Source: Ariolimax columbianus (lineage: Eukaryota; Mollusca; Gastropoda; Stylommatophora; Arionidae). Taken from it: a DNA stretch of 64,000 nucleotides. Below, one piece after another: positions 20,785 through 33,210 of the stretch. Within the stretch, counting starts at the first letter, position 1; every line of letters starts with the position of its first letter. The DNA lies in NCBI GenBank assembly GCA_036924085.1, contig JAVGWX010000019.1:19378793-19442792 (forward strand). The letters are read 5' to 3'. The notes below the pieces were generated by a model. It searched no databases. It saw nothing but the letters and a program-made list of their open reading frames with translations, and had not been told where the DNA came from. Position numbers and translations under genes: made by a program.

Positions 20785-21030
20785 AGGAGGACGGCGTGGC
20801 CTAGTGGTTAAGTGGCACGACTCACAACCAGAAGGTACTGGGTTCGATCCCCATCACAGCACCGGCCGTTACACCGGGGAAGCAAACCCTTAGAAAATGA
20901 AGGAGGAAGCAGACCCTTTCATAAAATGCATGCTGAAGTCGGATGCACTAGGCTGACAAGCGCAAAATAAAAACCACAGTGCAACGCACACTCGCCTTGG
21001 GAATAGAGAAATAAGGCAAAGGCAAAAACA
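20785..21030 (+). mobile_element. tRNA-derived SINE
   Basis: The A box GTGGCCTAGTGG at 20796 and the B box GGTTCGATCCC at 20841 are near consensus. The body includes AAATGCATGCTGAAGTCGGA and TGCACTAGG, also found in degraded form at 47585. It ends in an A-rich stretch (AAACAAAAAAC). The best-preserved pol III promoter in the window. Confidence 0.75.
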
Positions 21031-21399
21031 AAAAACAAAAAAACAACAACAAAAAACAACCTTGAAGGTGTAGTTTTCTTTCTTGAATCCTCTGCGTCAT
21101 CATCGTTTACTGTGATTTATGCCTGGCTGGTGTTTTTTCGGCGCCGTTCTTTCATTGGACTTTATCTTGCCCTGCTATCTGGTGTTACAGGCTTGCAAGT
21201 TTGGCAGCGTTCGTGTCAGATGTCCTAAATCATTTACTTCTCTTTCTATCAGTAACTCCTCCTATCTCCCCGCCCTCCCCCCCCCCTCTCTCTCTCTCTG
21301 TCACTACACACATTAATACATCACACACACACACACACACACACCCATATATATATATATATATATATTTAAATATAACTTTCCCAACTCATCGTAGCG

Positions 21400-21715
21400 T
21401 CATGGTCAATACACTGATCAAGACCACCATCTTTCTTCCATGTAGCTTTCCCTGGAAACATGTTTTTTTTAAGGCAGCCTGGTTGACGAGATGTGATCGA
21501 TGTGATCCCTGTAGTAGTGAACGACACGCAGATGAAGCCAAGCATAGCACAACTACCTGGAGTATCCCTGCCCATCTTCATCAGCACGCTCGGGATGTGA
21601 GTAAAGTTACGACTACCCGCTATTTAACGTCCTTTTCAGGGTGCACAAAAGAGTAATCACACTCATTCTGGGCATTCAACAACAACAACAACAACAGCAA
21701 CAACAACAACAACAA
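21400..21715 (+). mobile_element. rep-D copy with (CAA)n tail
   Basis: Landmarks GTGATCCCTGTAGTAGTGAA, AAGCATAGCACAACTACC, CATCTTCATCAGCACGCTCG and CTTTTCAGGGTGC end in GGGCATTCAACAACAACAAC. Confidence 0.7.
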
Positions 21716-21759
21716 TCAGTTTCCACCACACAACATAACTGAAAATAACCAAGTGCATT

Positions 21760-22080
21760 CTTACTTTAATTACGTTCATGGTTCAAAAGTTCGTAAGTGA
21801 CCCGGTCCTCGACAAGGTATGCGCATACCCAACACTGTATCTGGTCTTTAACATTTGTCACAACATGACCATTGTAAGATTGGGTTGCCCCATGCCTACT
21901 GGAGTCGCCCCAGCGCGGACTAGCTGGCACTGTAGGGGTCTGGGCTGATGTATATGGGATTGACATTAGCCATCTCTTTATTGATCAAAGCGCTAGAACT
22001 GATTATGGTTATTTTCTTCACTATTTCTTTCCGGCTGTTGCACGGACTCCCCCCCCCCCATGCTCCCCACCCCCACTGCG
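21760..22080. other. unrecognised, 66-residue minus-strand frame
   Basis: The minus strand from 21966 reads PRWGDSSRHGATQSYNGHVV and so on. The residue mix looks protein-like but I know no family. It is probably repeat-derived. Confidence 0.2.
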
Positions 22081-22595
22081 TCAGGTCAGGTCAGGTCATC
22101 CTGTAACCGGTGAGGTCGTTGGGGCACACATGAAGACATCCTCACAATCCCACGCCACCCCTCTCTGTCAGATGCCGCTGCCTGTGACTCTTCTAGTCGG
22201 AGATTGGTCCATTCTTTTATGTTGTCCTCCCATCTATTTTTGGGCCGGCCTCTTCGTCGTCTGCCATGCACCTTTCCGTGGAGGATTGTATTTGCAAGAC
22301 CCTTTGATCTCGATATGTGACCGTACCAAGTGAGTTTCCTTCTTTTGACAGTTGCCAAGAGGTCTTCGAAAGGCCCTTTTGCTGTTGTAATTCTATCTCG
22401 TATTTCCTCATTTGTAACTCGATCTTTGTACGTGACATTTACAAGTTTTCGGAAACATCTCATCTACAAGGCCTGTATCTTTCGTTGAAGGTTAGCTGTA
22501 ACTGTCCATGTCTCACACGCATCGAGGAATATTGACAGGACCAGTGTACGCATTAATCTTATTTTCGTGCATAGTGCTAACCACTGGGTCCACTA
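22080..22595 (-). mobile_element. RTE-C LINE 3' end, largely open
   Basis: A 125-residue frame reads CFRKLVNVTYKDRVTNEEIR, LATVKRRKLTWYGHISRS, HGKVHGRRRRGRPKNRWEDN and IKEWTNLRLEESQ. This is a good RTE C-terminus. The tail is TGACC pentamers at 22081-22100. Coding similarity to 54345-54850 continues to about 22595. Confidence 0.85.
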
Positions 22596-22769
22596 CTCGA
22601 AAATTTGCTGCTCCTGAGAAGTGCACTAATAAGAATGCTGGAAAGTGGTTTTCATATACTGTATGTTATCTCCATGAAAAGTACTAATAGAAACGGCAAG
22701 GCGATAGTTGTCTAGGTCACAGTGGCCTACACCACGCAGTGACGTAGACAACAAAAACCAGTTTGAACG

Positions 22770-23164
22770 CACGATGTGGGGGATCAAGATGCTGAGCAGC
22801 GCATGAGCTGCAGTGGTCAGCGACCCATAGTTGACTGCTAGCGTCAGGGCCAGCGAACCATAGCTGCCAAGACCCTTCTACACCTCCACGCGGTGATCCT
22901 GGATAACAGGCTGCATCAGGGCAGACTGGCTAAGGAAAAGGGATCGAAGAAGGAATGCTAACCCGGTACTAAATAAATGCTTGCTGAAGTTGGATTTGTT
23001 GGACCGAAAGGTGCAAATATCGCAGTCAAGCTGTAAACTATGACACAACGCATTCCGTTCTCTGGACTACATTCTGCTACTTAAGCCCTTTCAGGGTTAG
23101 GTAGTGGGAGATTGAGAACGAAGAAGAAGAAGAAGAAGAAGAAGAAGAAGAAGAAGAAGAAGAA
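22770..23164 (+). mobile_element. rep-A, best full-length copy, (GAA)n tail
   Basis: It starts GATCAAGATGCTGAGCAGCG and ends GGGAGATTGAGAACGAAG followed by about 14 GAA units. No open frame and no clear tRNA or 5S promoter. Length and tail suggest a SINE or the 3' region of a GAA-tailed LINE. Confidence 0.8.
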
Positions 23165-24419
23165 CGCACGATGTGGCCCTTTGGGGAACATGAAATTTAA
23201 CATACGAAATAACTACCCCACCACGCAATGAACAAAGAGGCGCATTCCGCTACACTGCTCCATTTCTAATGTTGTCATTGATTGACGGCATAACATGAAA
23301 ACACAGTGCAAATCCGCCCGAGAGGTAAAAACATGATGAATGAACGATTGTGACTTCAATGACTGCACACCTCCGTTATTGATATCCCAAAGCAAAATAT
23401 GTATTTGATTCGATGTAAGTGACAAAACACAGCAGCATGATAGAAATGGTGTACAAAACTTATCTTAATATGATGTACATTGGCGGCATTATATAAATAT
23501 AGTAATATGAATCCATTAGGTCAATCTGCCCGATAGATGCTAGAACAGAAACCGACTTCTCTTTGATCATTCGACCCATTTATCTCTTTCGTCCCCACTA
23601 AACGGTCCACCCGCACATAACTCGACTCATTACGTCGCCAATCCTTCCATCCCCCACTCAACTTATTCACTTCCATGCGATTTGCACTTCAAATTAGATC
23701 ATGAAGTAACATTTAATATTTCTTAAAACTGCCTGTAAATATTTTTGAAAACGATGTCCCGATTTTAGACATTTGCCTCGTGTGCAATGGGAGGAAATTC
23801 GAGGATATGGTGAGTGTCAAAATGGCATACAGTCATAATGTTCTAAGGGTCCTAAAAGGTTATTATACAATATTTGGTTCAGATAAATGAGTGTTTAAAT
23901 TGCAAATTGAACAAACAGTCTTTCAGCTTTATATATAGATTGCGGTAAATACAATTGTTTTAAACAGAAACCAATACTATAAAAAGACATTTAAAACCAC
24001 ACCAAAAATCGGCGATTAAAAAAAAAGAAGTCGGCATTGATGATGCCAATTGGCAAACCCTTTCAGAGGGTCCAAAAAGTTGCGAAATTCCACAAATTTC
24101 GCAAATAAATTGACGATAAGACAACCGTGAGCTGTTTCGTGGTAATTCGTTTTACTAGACACAGACATGTCACGGAGATGGCCTGCTATAGAGTAATTAA
24201 AGAAGACTTTGGCACGGACAAGTGAATAATAGTTAATAATAGTCACAAATGTTTCCTCGCAGCGGTGGAGACTCGGCGAAGCATAAAACATGAGCCTTGA
24301 AGTATTGCCTAACACAGGCATGTCATTCCCTGTCTAAAAATAGCAAGTGGGCCTCGTAACGAGTCAAGGTTGGGCATGGAATCGATTGTCAAAGAACACT
24401 ACACATAATTATTTAAATT
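23165..24419. other. no gene seen
   Basis: Low-GC sequence. A 101-residue frame on the minus strand at 24016-24321 is the only sizeable one. It has no recognisable motif and its + strand shows equally protein-like pieces, so I do not call it. Confidence 0.35.
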
Positions 24420-25785
24420 GTCATACCACCCAACCACCCCTCTTTCCTCCCCACCAATCCCTCCCCCAGACTTCCTGCCCACAGAAATCCGTCAAGCCTT
24501 CGATACCACGCTCCCAGAAAATCACACGGCGAGAATGACCTACCGGTAGAAGATCTCCAAGCCTGCGGATAACCGCTCTACCAGGCTCTCGCTCAGCGCT
24601 TCTCAAACTATCTACACACAGTTAGATTACCGACGGCTTGGCGCAGCTCAAAAACGATCCTCCTACACAAAAAAGGAGACAGCGAAGACCTTGGCAACTA
24701 CCGGCCAATCACGCTCCTCCTTGTCACCTACAAAATATTCACGAAATGTGTCTTCGCTAGAATCCGCTTAACCCTTGACGCGGCGCAACCGATCAAACAG
24801 GCTAGATTTCGTCGTGCATACAGCACCATGGATTACATTTCGTCGTGCATACAGCACCATGGATCACATTTCGTCGTGCAAACAGCACCATGGATTGCAT
24901 TTCATAGAGAGAAGAGTACGTCAAGGGGACCCCATCTCACCGAGCCTTTTTTTCCGCATGCCTGGAATCCGTCATCGACCGGTACGACTGGGATACCTTT
25001 AACCTCAACATAAATGACAGGCTGCTAAATCACCTTCGCTTTGCAGAGGATCTAGGAGGCAACCACGGACGCCAATGAAATGCTAGCAGCGCTGCATCGA
25101 GAGGGAAAGAAAGCGGGACTAGAAGAAAACACGTCCTAGACGAAAGTCATGCGCAATCAATTCGCTAGATGGAGAGAGACCGGACGACGGGGACGAGTAC
25201 CTCCCCCTTGGACGCCTGCTCAACATTCAGAACGACTTGAGCCCAGAGTTGACAAGATGGCGTTACGCGGGTTGGGCGGCTTTCTCTTCGATAAGGCCGA
25301 CACTGGACAACATCCATGACCAGAGCATGCGCACCTCTCTATACAACTCCACAGTACCACCTGCAATATGCTATGCGGGGAAACATGGTCACTCACGAAA
25401 GAGATGGAGTCCAATCTCAGAGTGACCCAGGCCTCCCTCGAGAGACGCATGGTCGGCCTCACGCTTCATAGCCAGCGCACAAAAAAGTCTTCACAACTCG
25501 GACATACGTCAGCTGTCCCTAGTGAAAGGTGCAGTTGTTTATGCAGACAAGATGAAACAGCTATGGGGTGTCCACCTACTGCGAAGTAGGGACGATCGTT
25601 TCAGCACAGCGACAGAAATATGGCACCCTAGAGATAAGAAACGACGACTGGGACTACCACTAACACGTTGGACCGACTCCCTTGCATCCCGCAACATCAT
25701 TTGCGAAGCCACAGACGGACGACTCATTCTCCACTGGTTCACCGTGGCCCAAGACAGAGACTGTTGGAAGAGAAGTTGAGACCCG
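24420..25785 (+). mobile_element. RTE-1-type LINE relic with most of the RT domain
   Basis: In order: KKGDSEDLGNYRPITLL (written across frames), KIFTKCVFARIRLTLDAAQP, a triplicated 31-bp piece (24807-24900), RVRQGDPISPSLF, HLRFAEDLGG at the active site, GETWSLTKEMESNLRVTQAS, DDRFSTATEIWHPRDKKRRL, GLPLTRWTDSLASR and VAQDRDCWKRS. The F-A-D-D box reads F-A-E-D, so one catalytic Asp is lost. Several frameshifts. The endonuclease is not visible. Confidence 0.8.
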
Positions 25786-26214
25786 CAACAGTGTAACCCA
25801 CATCAAAGATCGTGTCATCGAGTAATAGTCACAACGGATATTTCCAATATGAAAAACAAAATACATACGGGTATTCCAATTTCCTTTTCATTGTGAACTG
25901 TTTATACCATTTATTTCATCAGGCAGTGTGTTGCATATTCAGCTCTTATTAATATGTAAATATACTTTCCTTTCATCTTACACGTGTTGTAATATTATTA
26001 TTTATATGCAATTAGTACCTGGTAGCAGACATTATAATAAAAGTGTAAATTGATGTTGCCAATCGTAACGACAACAGTTAATGTTCGATTCTAAATGAAT
26101 ATATGTAAGGCTGAGAGAGACCGGCTAAGCGCCATCTTTTTTTTGTAATTGAAAGATATACATGATGAGATATGCATTTGTGATGTTTCAGTCGACTGGA
26201 ATGTCCATATAGAA
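25786..26214. other. no gene seen
   Basis: AT-rich flank of the RNH-LINE insertion. Confidence 0.4.
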
Positions 26215-26224
26215 TAATGAACAT

Positions 26225-28256
26225 CTTCTTCTTCTTCTTCTTCTGCGTACACAGTCAGACAGTAACCATTATTTTTTCGAAAAAAGCGGCGGTCACCCTG
26301 AGGCTGTCGCCACTGCCATAGAGCTTGTCTTGCAGTTCCACTGGTAATGGCCACATCTGCTCTCTCTGATACTCGTATGTCGGGCAGTTCTGCAGCAGAT
26401 GTTCAGTGGTCATTTTACCAGTACCGCACGGGCATTCGTCGGTACATCCTATCTTCAATTTGTTGAATAGGTGGTACCTCAGTCTGTTGTGGCCAGTGCG
26501 AAGTCTGAAGACAACGACCTGCTCTCTTCGGTTCAACTGGTAATAGGCATCGTTTTTGGTGTAACCAGTATGTTCGGTTTCCTATTTGGTCATGTATCTG
26601 GCTTTGATAAGCCGTTTTGACTCTTCGTACGTCATACTGGTATCTGTTTGTGGTAGTCTTGCACCTTCTTTTGCTAGTCTGTCTGCCTCCTCGTTGCCTT
26701 GGATGTTGCAGTGTAACGGGACCCACTGTACCACTACCCTTTTTGGTGCGGACTGCTGGCACAGTTTGCAGAGTGCTGCTCTTAAGTCATTAAGCTCAGT
26801 GTTTTTCTGGCTTTTTAGCGCTGTGACTACGGCGAGAGCATCTGTAAGCAGGACTATATGGCTTTCATTTTCACTGTGTGTCACCATTTCTTCCACTGCC
26901 GCCCTCAGTGCCTCTGCCTCCGCTCTGAAATTGCTTGTGTACTTACCAGTAGCGAATGACAGTGTTATTTTTCTGCCATTTGGTAGGTTCAGGAATGCTC
27001 CTGCCCCTCCGTTCTGTGTAGTGTTTGTTACAGAACCGTCGGTGTATGCATGGGTCCAGTCCATGCTTGGGTAGCTTTTCGTTATGAAGCTTAGGGTAGT
27101 GTCTCTCCTTTCTTTTTCAGTCTGGCAGTTTTTGTTTGCAATACCTGGTATATTTTCTACCACCTCTGGAAATATATCCTGCCTCCAGGTAGGTTTTCGT
27201 ACAGTAGTGACGGGTTTTGGTGTTGTTAGTGCGTTTATGGGATCTTCGTGCATCTTTGCTTTGGCTATTTCTGCAAAGTTTCTCCGCTTTAGTTTCCCAT
27301 TTCCCAAATTGTTTAGTCTCTGGTACATTGGATGGTCCGTCAGTCTTCGGAGTTTCTCTGACTGCAGCTGGGCTCTGCAGTCTCTTCTATCGGTCATGGA
27401 TTGCAGTTTTGTAATCTTTTCAAGTTCTACAATTGGCGTTGACTTCATGCCACCTGTTATAATTCTCATGGCTTGGTTTTTGAAGTTTGTTAACTTTGTC
27501 GAAGTTCGCCTTCGCTGCTGTTGTCCATGCCGCAATGCCATACTCGAGAACTGGTCTCACTCTTCCAGTATACAGTTTCTTTAGTATGCCTTCGTCTGCT
27601 CCCCAGCTTGTGCCAGCAAGTTTCCTCAGGATTGCCATTCTTTCTCTGGCTTTCATTCGGTTTCTCTCAATCTGACTTTTCCATGTCATGCGCCGATCAA
27701 ATGTGACTCCCAGATAGGTTGGGTTGTCGTTTGGCTGCAGGATTTTGCCATTTAGACTTACTTTGGTACTTTGGGGTTTTAATGAAAGCGAGAATATTGT
27801 GCATGTGGTTTTCTCCTCGTTTATTTTGACCAGCCATGAGTTCGCCCACTCTTCCAGCGATGTTAGGGCCGTCTGCATCCGGTTTCTTGCTATGGTGAGA
27901 TTCTTTTCAGAGGTCCACATAGCCAGATCGTCTGCAAACATTGAGCTATGGACTCTTCTTGGTATATTCTCTGTAATATCGTTTATATATACCAGGAAGA
28001 GTGTGGGTGACAATACTCCCCCTTGGGGTACTCCCTGCTCGAGTGTCACCTTTTTTGCTCATATGCCCTTGTACTTGGACTCTGGACGTTCTTTGTTTGA
28101 GGTAGTGGTTGATCCACTTGTACATCTTCCCACAGACATCACTTCTTCTTAGCTTGACTCTAAGTCCGTCCTTCCAGACTTTGTCAAATGTCTTTTCCAG
28201 ATCCACCCAAACAGCTACTGTGTGTTTCTGTGCCTGGTAGGCATCTTCTATCTGAG
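26225..28256 (-). mobile_element. RNH-LINE, longest copy (RT, RNase H, zinc knuckle)
   Basis: 2.03 kb flanked by TAATGAACAT at 26215-26224 and 28257-28266. On the minus strand: VAVWVDLEKTFDKVWKDGLR, GVPQGGVLSPTLFLVYINDI, MFADDLAMWTSE (catalytic F-A-D-D), then RNase H with AYTDGSV, EAEALRAAVEE, LLTDALAVV and W-V-P-L-H-C...GNEEADRLAKE, then the knuckle CPCGTGKMTTEHLLQNC, and a (TTC) tail at the left. A frameshift near 28040, one near 27490 and TGG to TAG at 26585 kill it. The 5' end and endonuclease are absent. I assign it to the I group because RNase H follows RT. Confidence 0.92.
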
Positions 28257-28601
28257 TAATGAACATGATACCTTCCTGCTGACAAAGTGGGCAGCGGATC
28301 GAATCTCCGGTAAGGTATATGTTGTTTTTCTTTTAACTTAACTTAACGTCTATATACTGGTTTAGAAGACCCTGCAGAGTCTGTATACAACCAGTTACAT
28401 TTACATCCCCTTGCTCTAAAAGCTATGCGCATCCAGTTTATTCTTAAATGCATTAACTTTCCCCGCCTCCACTTCCTCCCCTGGCAATGCATTCCAAGCA
28501 GACACCACTCTCTGACTAAAAAAATATTTCCTAATATCTAATCTGGACCTCTCTCTAGTCAGCTTATAGCTATTCCTTCGTGTTATTGTGGGTGGCTGTA
28601 T

Positions 28602-29776
28602 TTAAAAAAAAAAATTGTTATAGTCTAATTTATCCATTCCTCTGATCATCTTATAAACCTGTAATAAGTTATCACGAATTCTTCTCTCTTCGAGACACTG
28701 TAGGCCCGTTTTTCTGAGTCGGTCCTCATAACTGTAATTCTGGAATCCCACTATCATCTTTGTCGCTCTTTTTTGTATTCTTTCCAGCATGTTTATGTCT
28801 GATAAGGTCTCCACACCTGTACACAGTACTCCAATCTAGGTCTAACTAAAGCTTTATACAGGTTGACGATCACTTCCTTGCTCCTATGTTTAATATTTCT
28901 TTTTATCATACCTAACATTGCATTTGCCTTTTTCACTGCTACCTTAACTTGCTCACTCACCTTTCCTGTATGATCTATTATAACCTCTAGGTCCCTTTCC
29001 TTATCTATCTTTCTAATATTGTTTTCTCCCATTCTGTAATTATGTTCCATATTGGATCTACCCATGTGGATGACTGTACATTTATCTACATTAAACTCCA
29101 TTTGCCAGCTTACAGACCATTCTCGAATTTCATCTAAATCCGACATCAATATATCCACTTCCGCTTTAGATAAGACACTACTGCATAGTTTTGTGTCATC
29201 ATCAAATTTTGCAATCATGGATCCCATATCAATGTCCAAATCATTTATATATATCAAGAACAAAATTGGTCCCAAAACCGAGCCCTGTGGCACACCACTT
29301 TTCACTTCACACCACTCAGAGTACTCCTTATTTATGCCCACCCTCTGCCTTCTTCCCGTTAACCAATTTTCAATCCATTTGGCAACTTCCCCACCTATTC
29401 CATGTGATTTTAGCTTTCGAAATAATCTTTGATGAGGTACTCTATCAAAGGCCTTTGCAAAGTCTAGATAAATAACATCCACTGGCTCCCCTTTATCTAT
29501 GATTTTAGGAACCTCCTCCATGAATTCTAATAGATTTGTTAAGCATGATCTCCCTCTAGTAACCCCATGCTGACTATTTCTAATTAGATTAAATTTGTCT
29601 AAATGCATTACAATGTTTTCTTTGATTATTGACTCTAACAATTTACAGACTATGCTCGTTAAACTCACCGGTCTATAATTCGCTGGATCTGATGTTTTGC
29701 CTTTTTTAATAAGGGGATCACTCCTGCATCTTTCCAATCCCGTGGAACAATCCCTTTTGTAAGTGATTGAGAACAT
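28602..29776 (-). pseudogene. CR1-like ORF2: reverse transcriptase domain
   Basis: Minus strand: DPANYRPVSLTSIVCKLLES, NSQHGVTRGRSCLTNLL, DVIYLDFAKAFDRVPHQRLF, KSGVPQGSVLGPILFLIYIN, then MIAKFDDDTKLCS where the usual FADDTK is FDDD. The two catalytic Asp are kept, but the residue before them is changed. The C-terminus continues after a one-step frameshift near 28800 with LERIQKRATKMIVGFQNYSY and DRLRKTGLQCLEERRIRDNL. Confidence 0.88.
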
Positions 29777-30401
29777 AATATAGCCAATGGTTTTGCTAGT
29801 TGGTCTCTAATTTATACAGCAATTTTGGGTGAATACCATCTTGACCTGGACATTTATTCACTTTCAACCCCTCCAATTTTTTAAAAACCATTTCCTTTGT
29901 AATACAGATTGATCTTAATCCCGCTGTATCCATGTCTTTTTGAAAAATATCTATAGGCTCTGGGATCTTGGAGCAGTCCTCTTTTGTGTAGACTGTGCCA
30001 AAGTACTGATTGAGCAGGTTAGCTGCCTCCCTATTCTCACTTATTATTTTCCCTGTACTGTCTATGGAGGGCCTACTTTGTCTTTCGTTCTTTGTTTATT
30101 TCTAACATAAGAGAAGAAGCTTTTACTGTCAGTCTTGATCCTCTGAGCAAGTTTTTTTTCGAAGTCTATTTTTGCTGTTTTATTCGATTTCTGAGATATG
30201 TTCTGCTTGTCCAAATATGTTTAATATGTTTCTTTTGATTTACCTGCCTCTATACATTTTTTCCATGCTTTAATTTTTGCTCTTCTACATTTCACTACAA
30301 ATCTAGTTATCCACTTTTTACGCTTGGGGTTTACCTCCCTACATGGAACACATTTCTCTTTTAGCGTTTCTAGAACTGTTTTAAAACTCTCCCACTCCTG
30401 T

Positions 30402-31313
30402 TCAACGTCTGTTCCTACGACAATATCTTTCCAGATTATTCCTCTTAACATCTGCCTTAGAGTAGTTGTATGTTCGCGTGTTTATTTTTACTTCTTTCCC
30501 TGCAATAAGATCCCAACGGATGATTTGATGGTCACTTGAGCCAAACAGTTCCCCAACGGTGACGTTTTCAATCATATTTTCCTGTGTAGTAAAAACTAGG
30601 TCGAGTATGTTTTTGCCTCTGGTGGCTGCTTCTACATGTTGAATTAAAAAATTGTCAGTTATGCACTTAACAAAAGGTTTTGACTCTACAAGTGCTTCTG
30701 CTATATCCCATTTTATTTCTGGAAAGTTGAAATCTCCCATTAATAATAATTTCCCTTCACTTGCCTTTGCTACGCTAATAATCAGCTCCTCATCTTCCTC
30801 TTTTTGACTTGATGGACATCTATAGCACACTCCAATCACTGTTTTTTCACCCCCACTTTCTATTTCTCCCCATACACTTTCATTTTTGTTACCACACGAT
30901 AAATCATCTTTGATCGTTATATTAACAGAATTTATACAGTATAATAAAACGCCACCTCCCTTAGTCTTGTCTCCAACTATCCTATCTTTCCTTAACATTG
31001 TATATCCTTCTATTTCAAGTTCACTATCTGCAATCTCCTCATATGTCCATGATTCTGTTAATCCTATTATATCTAGTTTTTCTTCTTCTACATACAGTTC
31101 CAATTCTTCTCTTTTACTTACTATGCTTCTCATATTTGCATAAAAACATTTTAGTTTGTAATGTTGTTGGTTTTCCTCTTTTTGCTTCTGCTTTATCATT
31201 TTAGTGTTTGCTTTTCTACTACTTATTTCACACTTCCCTGACACCAACTCTCCCTTTTGACTACATCCTCTATAGCACCCTATTGTAGGCCAATCTTTAG
31301 TCTCATACTTCAT
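30402..31313 (-). pseudogene. CR1-like ORF2: AP-type endonuclease domain
   Basis: A 303-residue open frame carries the exonuclease III-like endonuclease motifs: CFYANMRSIVSKREELE (Asn), DIIGLTESWT (Glu), VIGVCYRCPSS (Tyr/Arg), LLLMGDFNFPEIKW (Asp/Asn), NILDLVFTT and LFGSSDHQIIRWD (Ser-Asp-His). All catalytic residues appear intact. The frame ends before the linker, which continues in another frame at 30221-30451 (FVVKCRRAKIKAWKK). Confidence 0.88.
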
Positions 31314-31321
31314 AGGCCTTA

Positions 31322-32200
31322 CTAGTTTAAATTTCTAACACAATGATTAAACATATACTTTGCTACAACATGCTGTCCTATCTCATTTAGATGTAAACCT
31401 CCCCTATCTAACATTTTACTTTTGTCTACTTTCATATCAATAAATTCCATTTTTATGTCCGCGCACATCACCTGTAACCTAAGGTTGATACCTATTATTT
31501 TGCTATCTAGATAGTCTGACCCATCTGCTCTATCTAAAATGCCCATCATTGTGACCTTTCTAAACTTTTTTCCTTAAGTGTTCCCATAAGACTTTTATAT
31601 TTATCCATAATTATTTCTGTACCATCTCTCTTTACATTATTTATACCTGCCAATACCACAACATGACTGTTTCCTTTGTCATCTATCCTCTTTACTCTCC
31701 CCTCTATATCCTCTATTTTTGCTCCCCCAATATCCATTCTTTCAAACATGTTGTGTTGTTTAGACAAATGTCTGCCAACCTCTCTCACCATTGCATCTCC
31801 TACTACCAATACTGACCCCTCACCTATAAGTGCATACTTCTCTCCAAAGCTCTCTGCCCTGTGAACTGTTTCCTCACTCAAATCTCCCTTACTTGACTAC
31901 ACCTTGACTGCAACTTCTTTAAAATGTCCTCCATTTTCACTTATTTCCCTTCTATTTCCATCTGCCTCTTTTCTATCTCCTTCAATCTCTTTTCATTTTC
32001 CCTTAGATTGCACTCCATTTGCGCCTGCCTCTCTTCAACTCTACATATCCTACATAAAACGGTTCCTTCATCTTCCAACATCGTAGACCTAATTATCCCT
32101 ACACTAGTAATACTAACATTTTCGCCACACAAATCACAAAATCTGACTTGGCCCTTCTTCGCAGCATTTTGGACCGGAAATTATCAAACATGGTGATGGT
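31322..32200 (-). pseudogene. CR1-like ORF1: zinc finger, coiled coil and SGNH esterase
   Basis: Starting near 32160: F-C-D-L-C-G-E-N-V...V-L-C-R-I-C-R-V, two CxxC pairs (PHD-like zinc finger). Next is a charged helix (LRENEKRLKEIEKRQMEIEG). After a break comes the esterase: VLVVGDAMVREVG (block I), VVVLAGINNV (block III) and DRGGLHLNEIG (block V). In SGNH hydrolases the block I nucleophile is Ser in GDS; here it is GDA. The GTNN motif reads GINN. The D..H pair is kept. A frameshift near 31548 splits the esterase. Such ORF1 esterases are known from CR1 elements and are thought to act on lipid or in RNP assembly. Confidence 0.75.
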
Positions 32201-32779
32201 AATGGCCACCACACGCCATGTACGTGTCGGCACAAACGACAACATACCAATGGCGATGCATCATGTAGTATCAGCCTAAAAACCACTAGACTGACACAGC
32301 AATATAAATATCGTCGTACGATAGTTTTAAAAACAAATGTATAGATATTCCTCAAACGTACTTAACAATATTAGTCCTTTACTAGCCCTGAATGATGGCG
32401 ACATATCTCCCTTCATCTCCAAACCCAGTCCATGCGAAACCTGGGGGATACTATCAATCAGGGCAGGTGTTATGCAGTCACATTTATGCTATTTTAATTT
32501 TTGACTTAGCCAATGTATTTTGTTTTGTTAAAAATTCTTTATTAGTCAATATATATTAAAACAATTATCAAATTTGGACATAATAAATTTCAAACAAAAT
32601 TTGTGTATGTTGTGAAGTGAAAATTTCCCATGAGATGAGACATGAGATCATTGGAGTTACATTTTTGTGAAGTGAATGGTAACATCAATTTAACATTATT
32701 TACATTCTCGAAAAATTAGCTGATGTACTTTTTTTGTTTGTTTGAGGTATTAGCGAAGGCAATATGCGTACACACGTGC
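32201..32779. other. possible CR1 5' UTR, then AT-rich flank
   Basis: 32201-32390 may be the 5' UTR of the CR1-like element. Beyond it nothing is recognised. Confidence 0.3.
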
Positions 32780-33210
32780 ACATCTCCATACATTCATATT
32801 CACTTATAAAAGTATACCTTTTCATTTTTTGTACACAAACATGAATACTCATTTATATATACCCATACGTGTTTATTTATACGCATACATGCAAATTCAT
32901 TAATACAAACAAGCATATACATTTATAGATACCACACACACATATTCATTTATACACACACATGCATATTTATTTATACACACCCCTCCCTAGATGTTTA
33001 TTTATACTCACGCATACCTATTTCTTTATACACACACATACATATTCATTTACACACACATACATATTCATTTACACACACACACATACATATTCATTTA
33101 CACACACAAGCATATTAATTTATACTCACTAATACATATTCATTTATACACACACATTCATATTTCTTTATGGACAGACATACATGTTCATGTATAGATA
33201 CACATTAAAA
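32780..33210. repeat. imperfect ACAC/CATATTCATTTATA tandem repeat
   Basis: Degenerate units of about 28-32 bp combining a CATATTCATTTATAC core with ACACACA. The open frame over it (YTH/IHL repeats) is not a gene. Confidence 0.85.

Larger units (their letters stand above)
28320..32200 (-). mobile_element. CR1-like LINE, nearly full length
   Basis: One element on the minus strand with ORF1 (zinc finger, coiled coil, SGNH esterase), endonuclease and reverse transcriptase in the right order over 3.9 kb. The 3' end carries TCTTCTAAACCAGTATATAG and GTTAAGTTAAGTTAAAAG, a short repeat as CR1-group elements often have. The 5' boundary is approximate; no target duplication was found. At least three frame breaks make it inactive. 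Confidence 0.85.

Noticed and set aside
26586..27074. 162-residue frame antisense to RNase H, repeated at 37987, 49754 and 52042
   Set aside because: Conserved only because the sense strand is a young repeat; no domain of its own.
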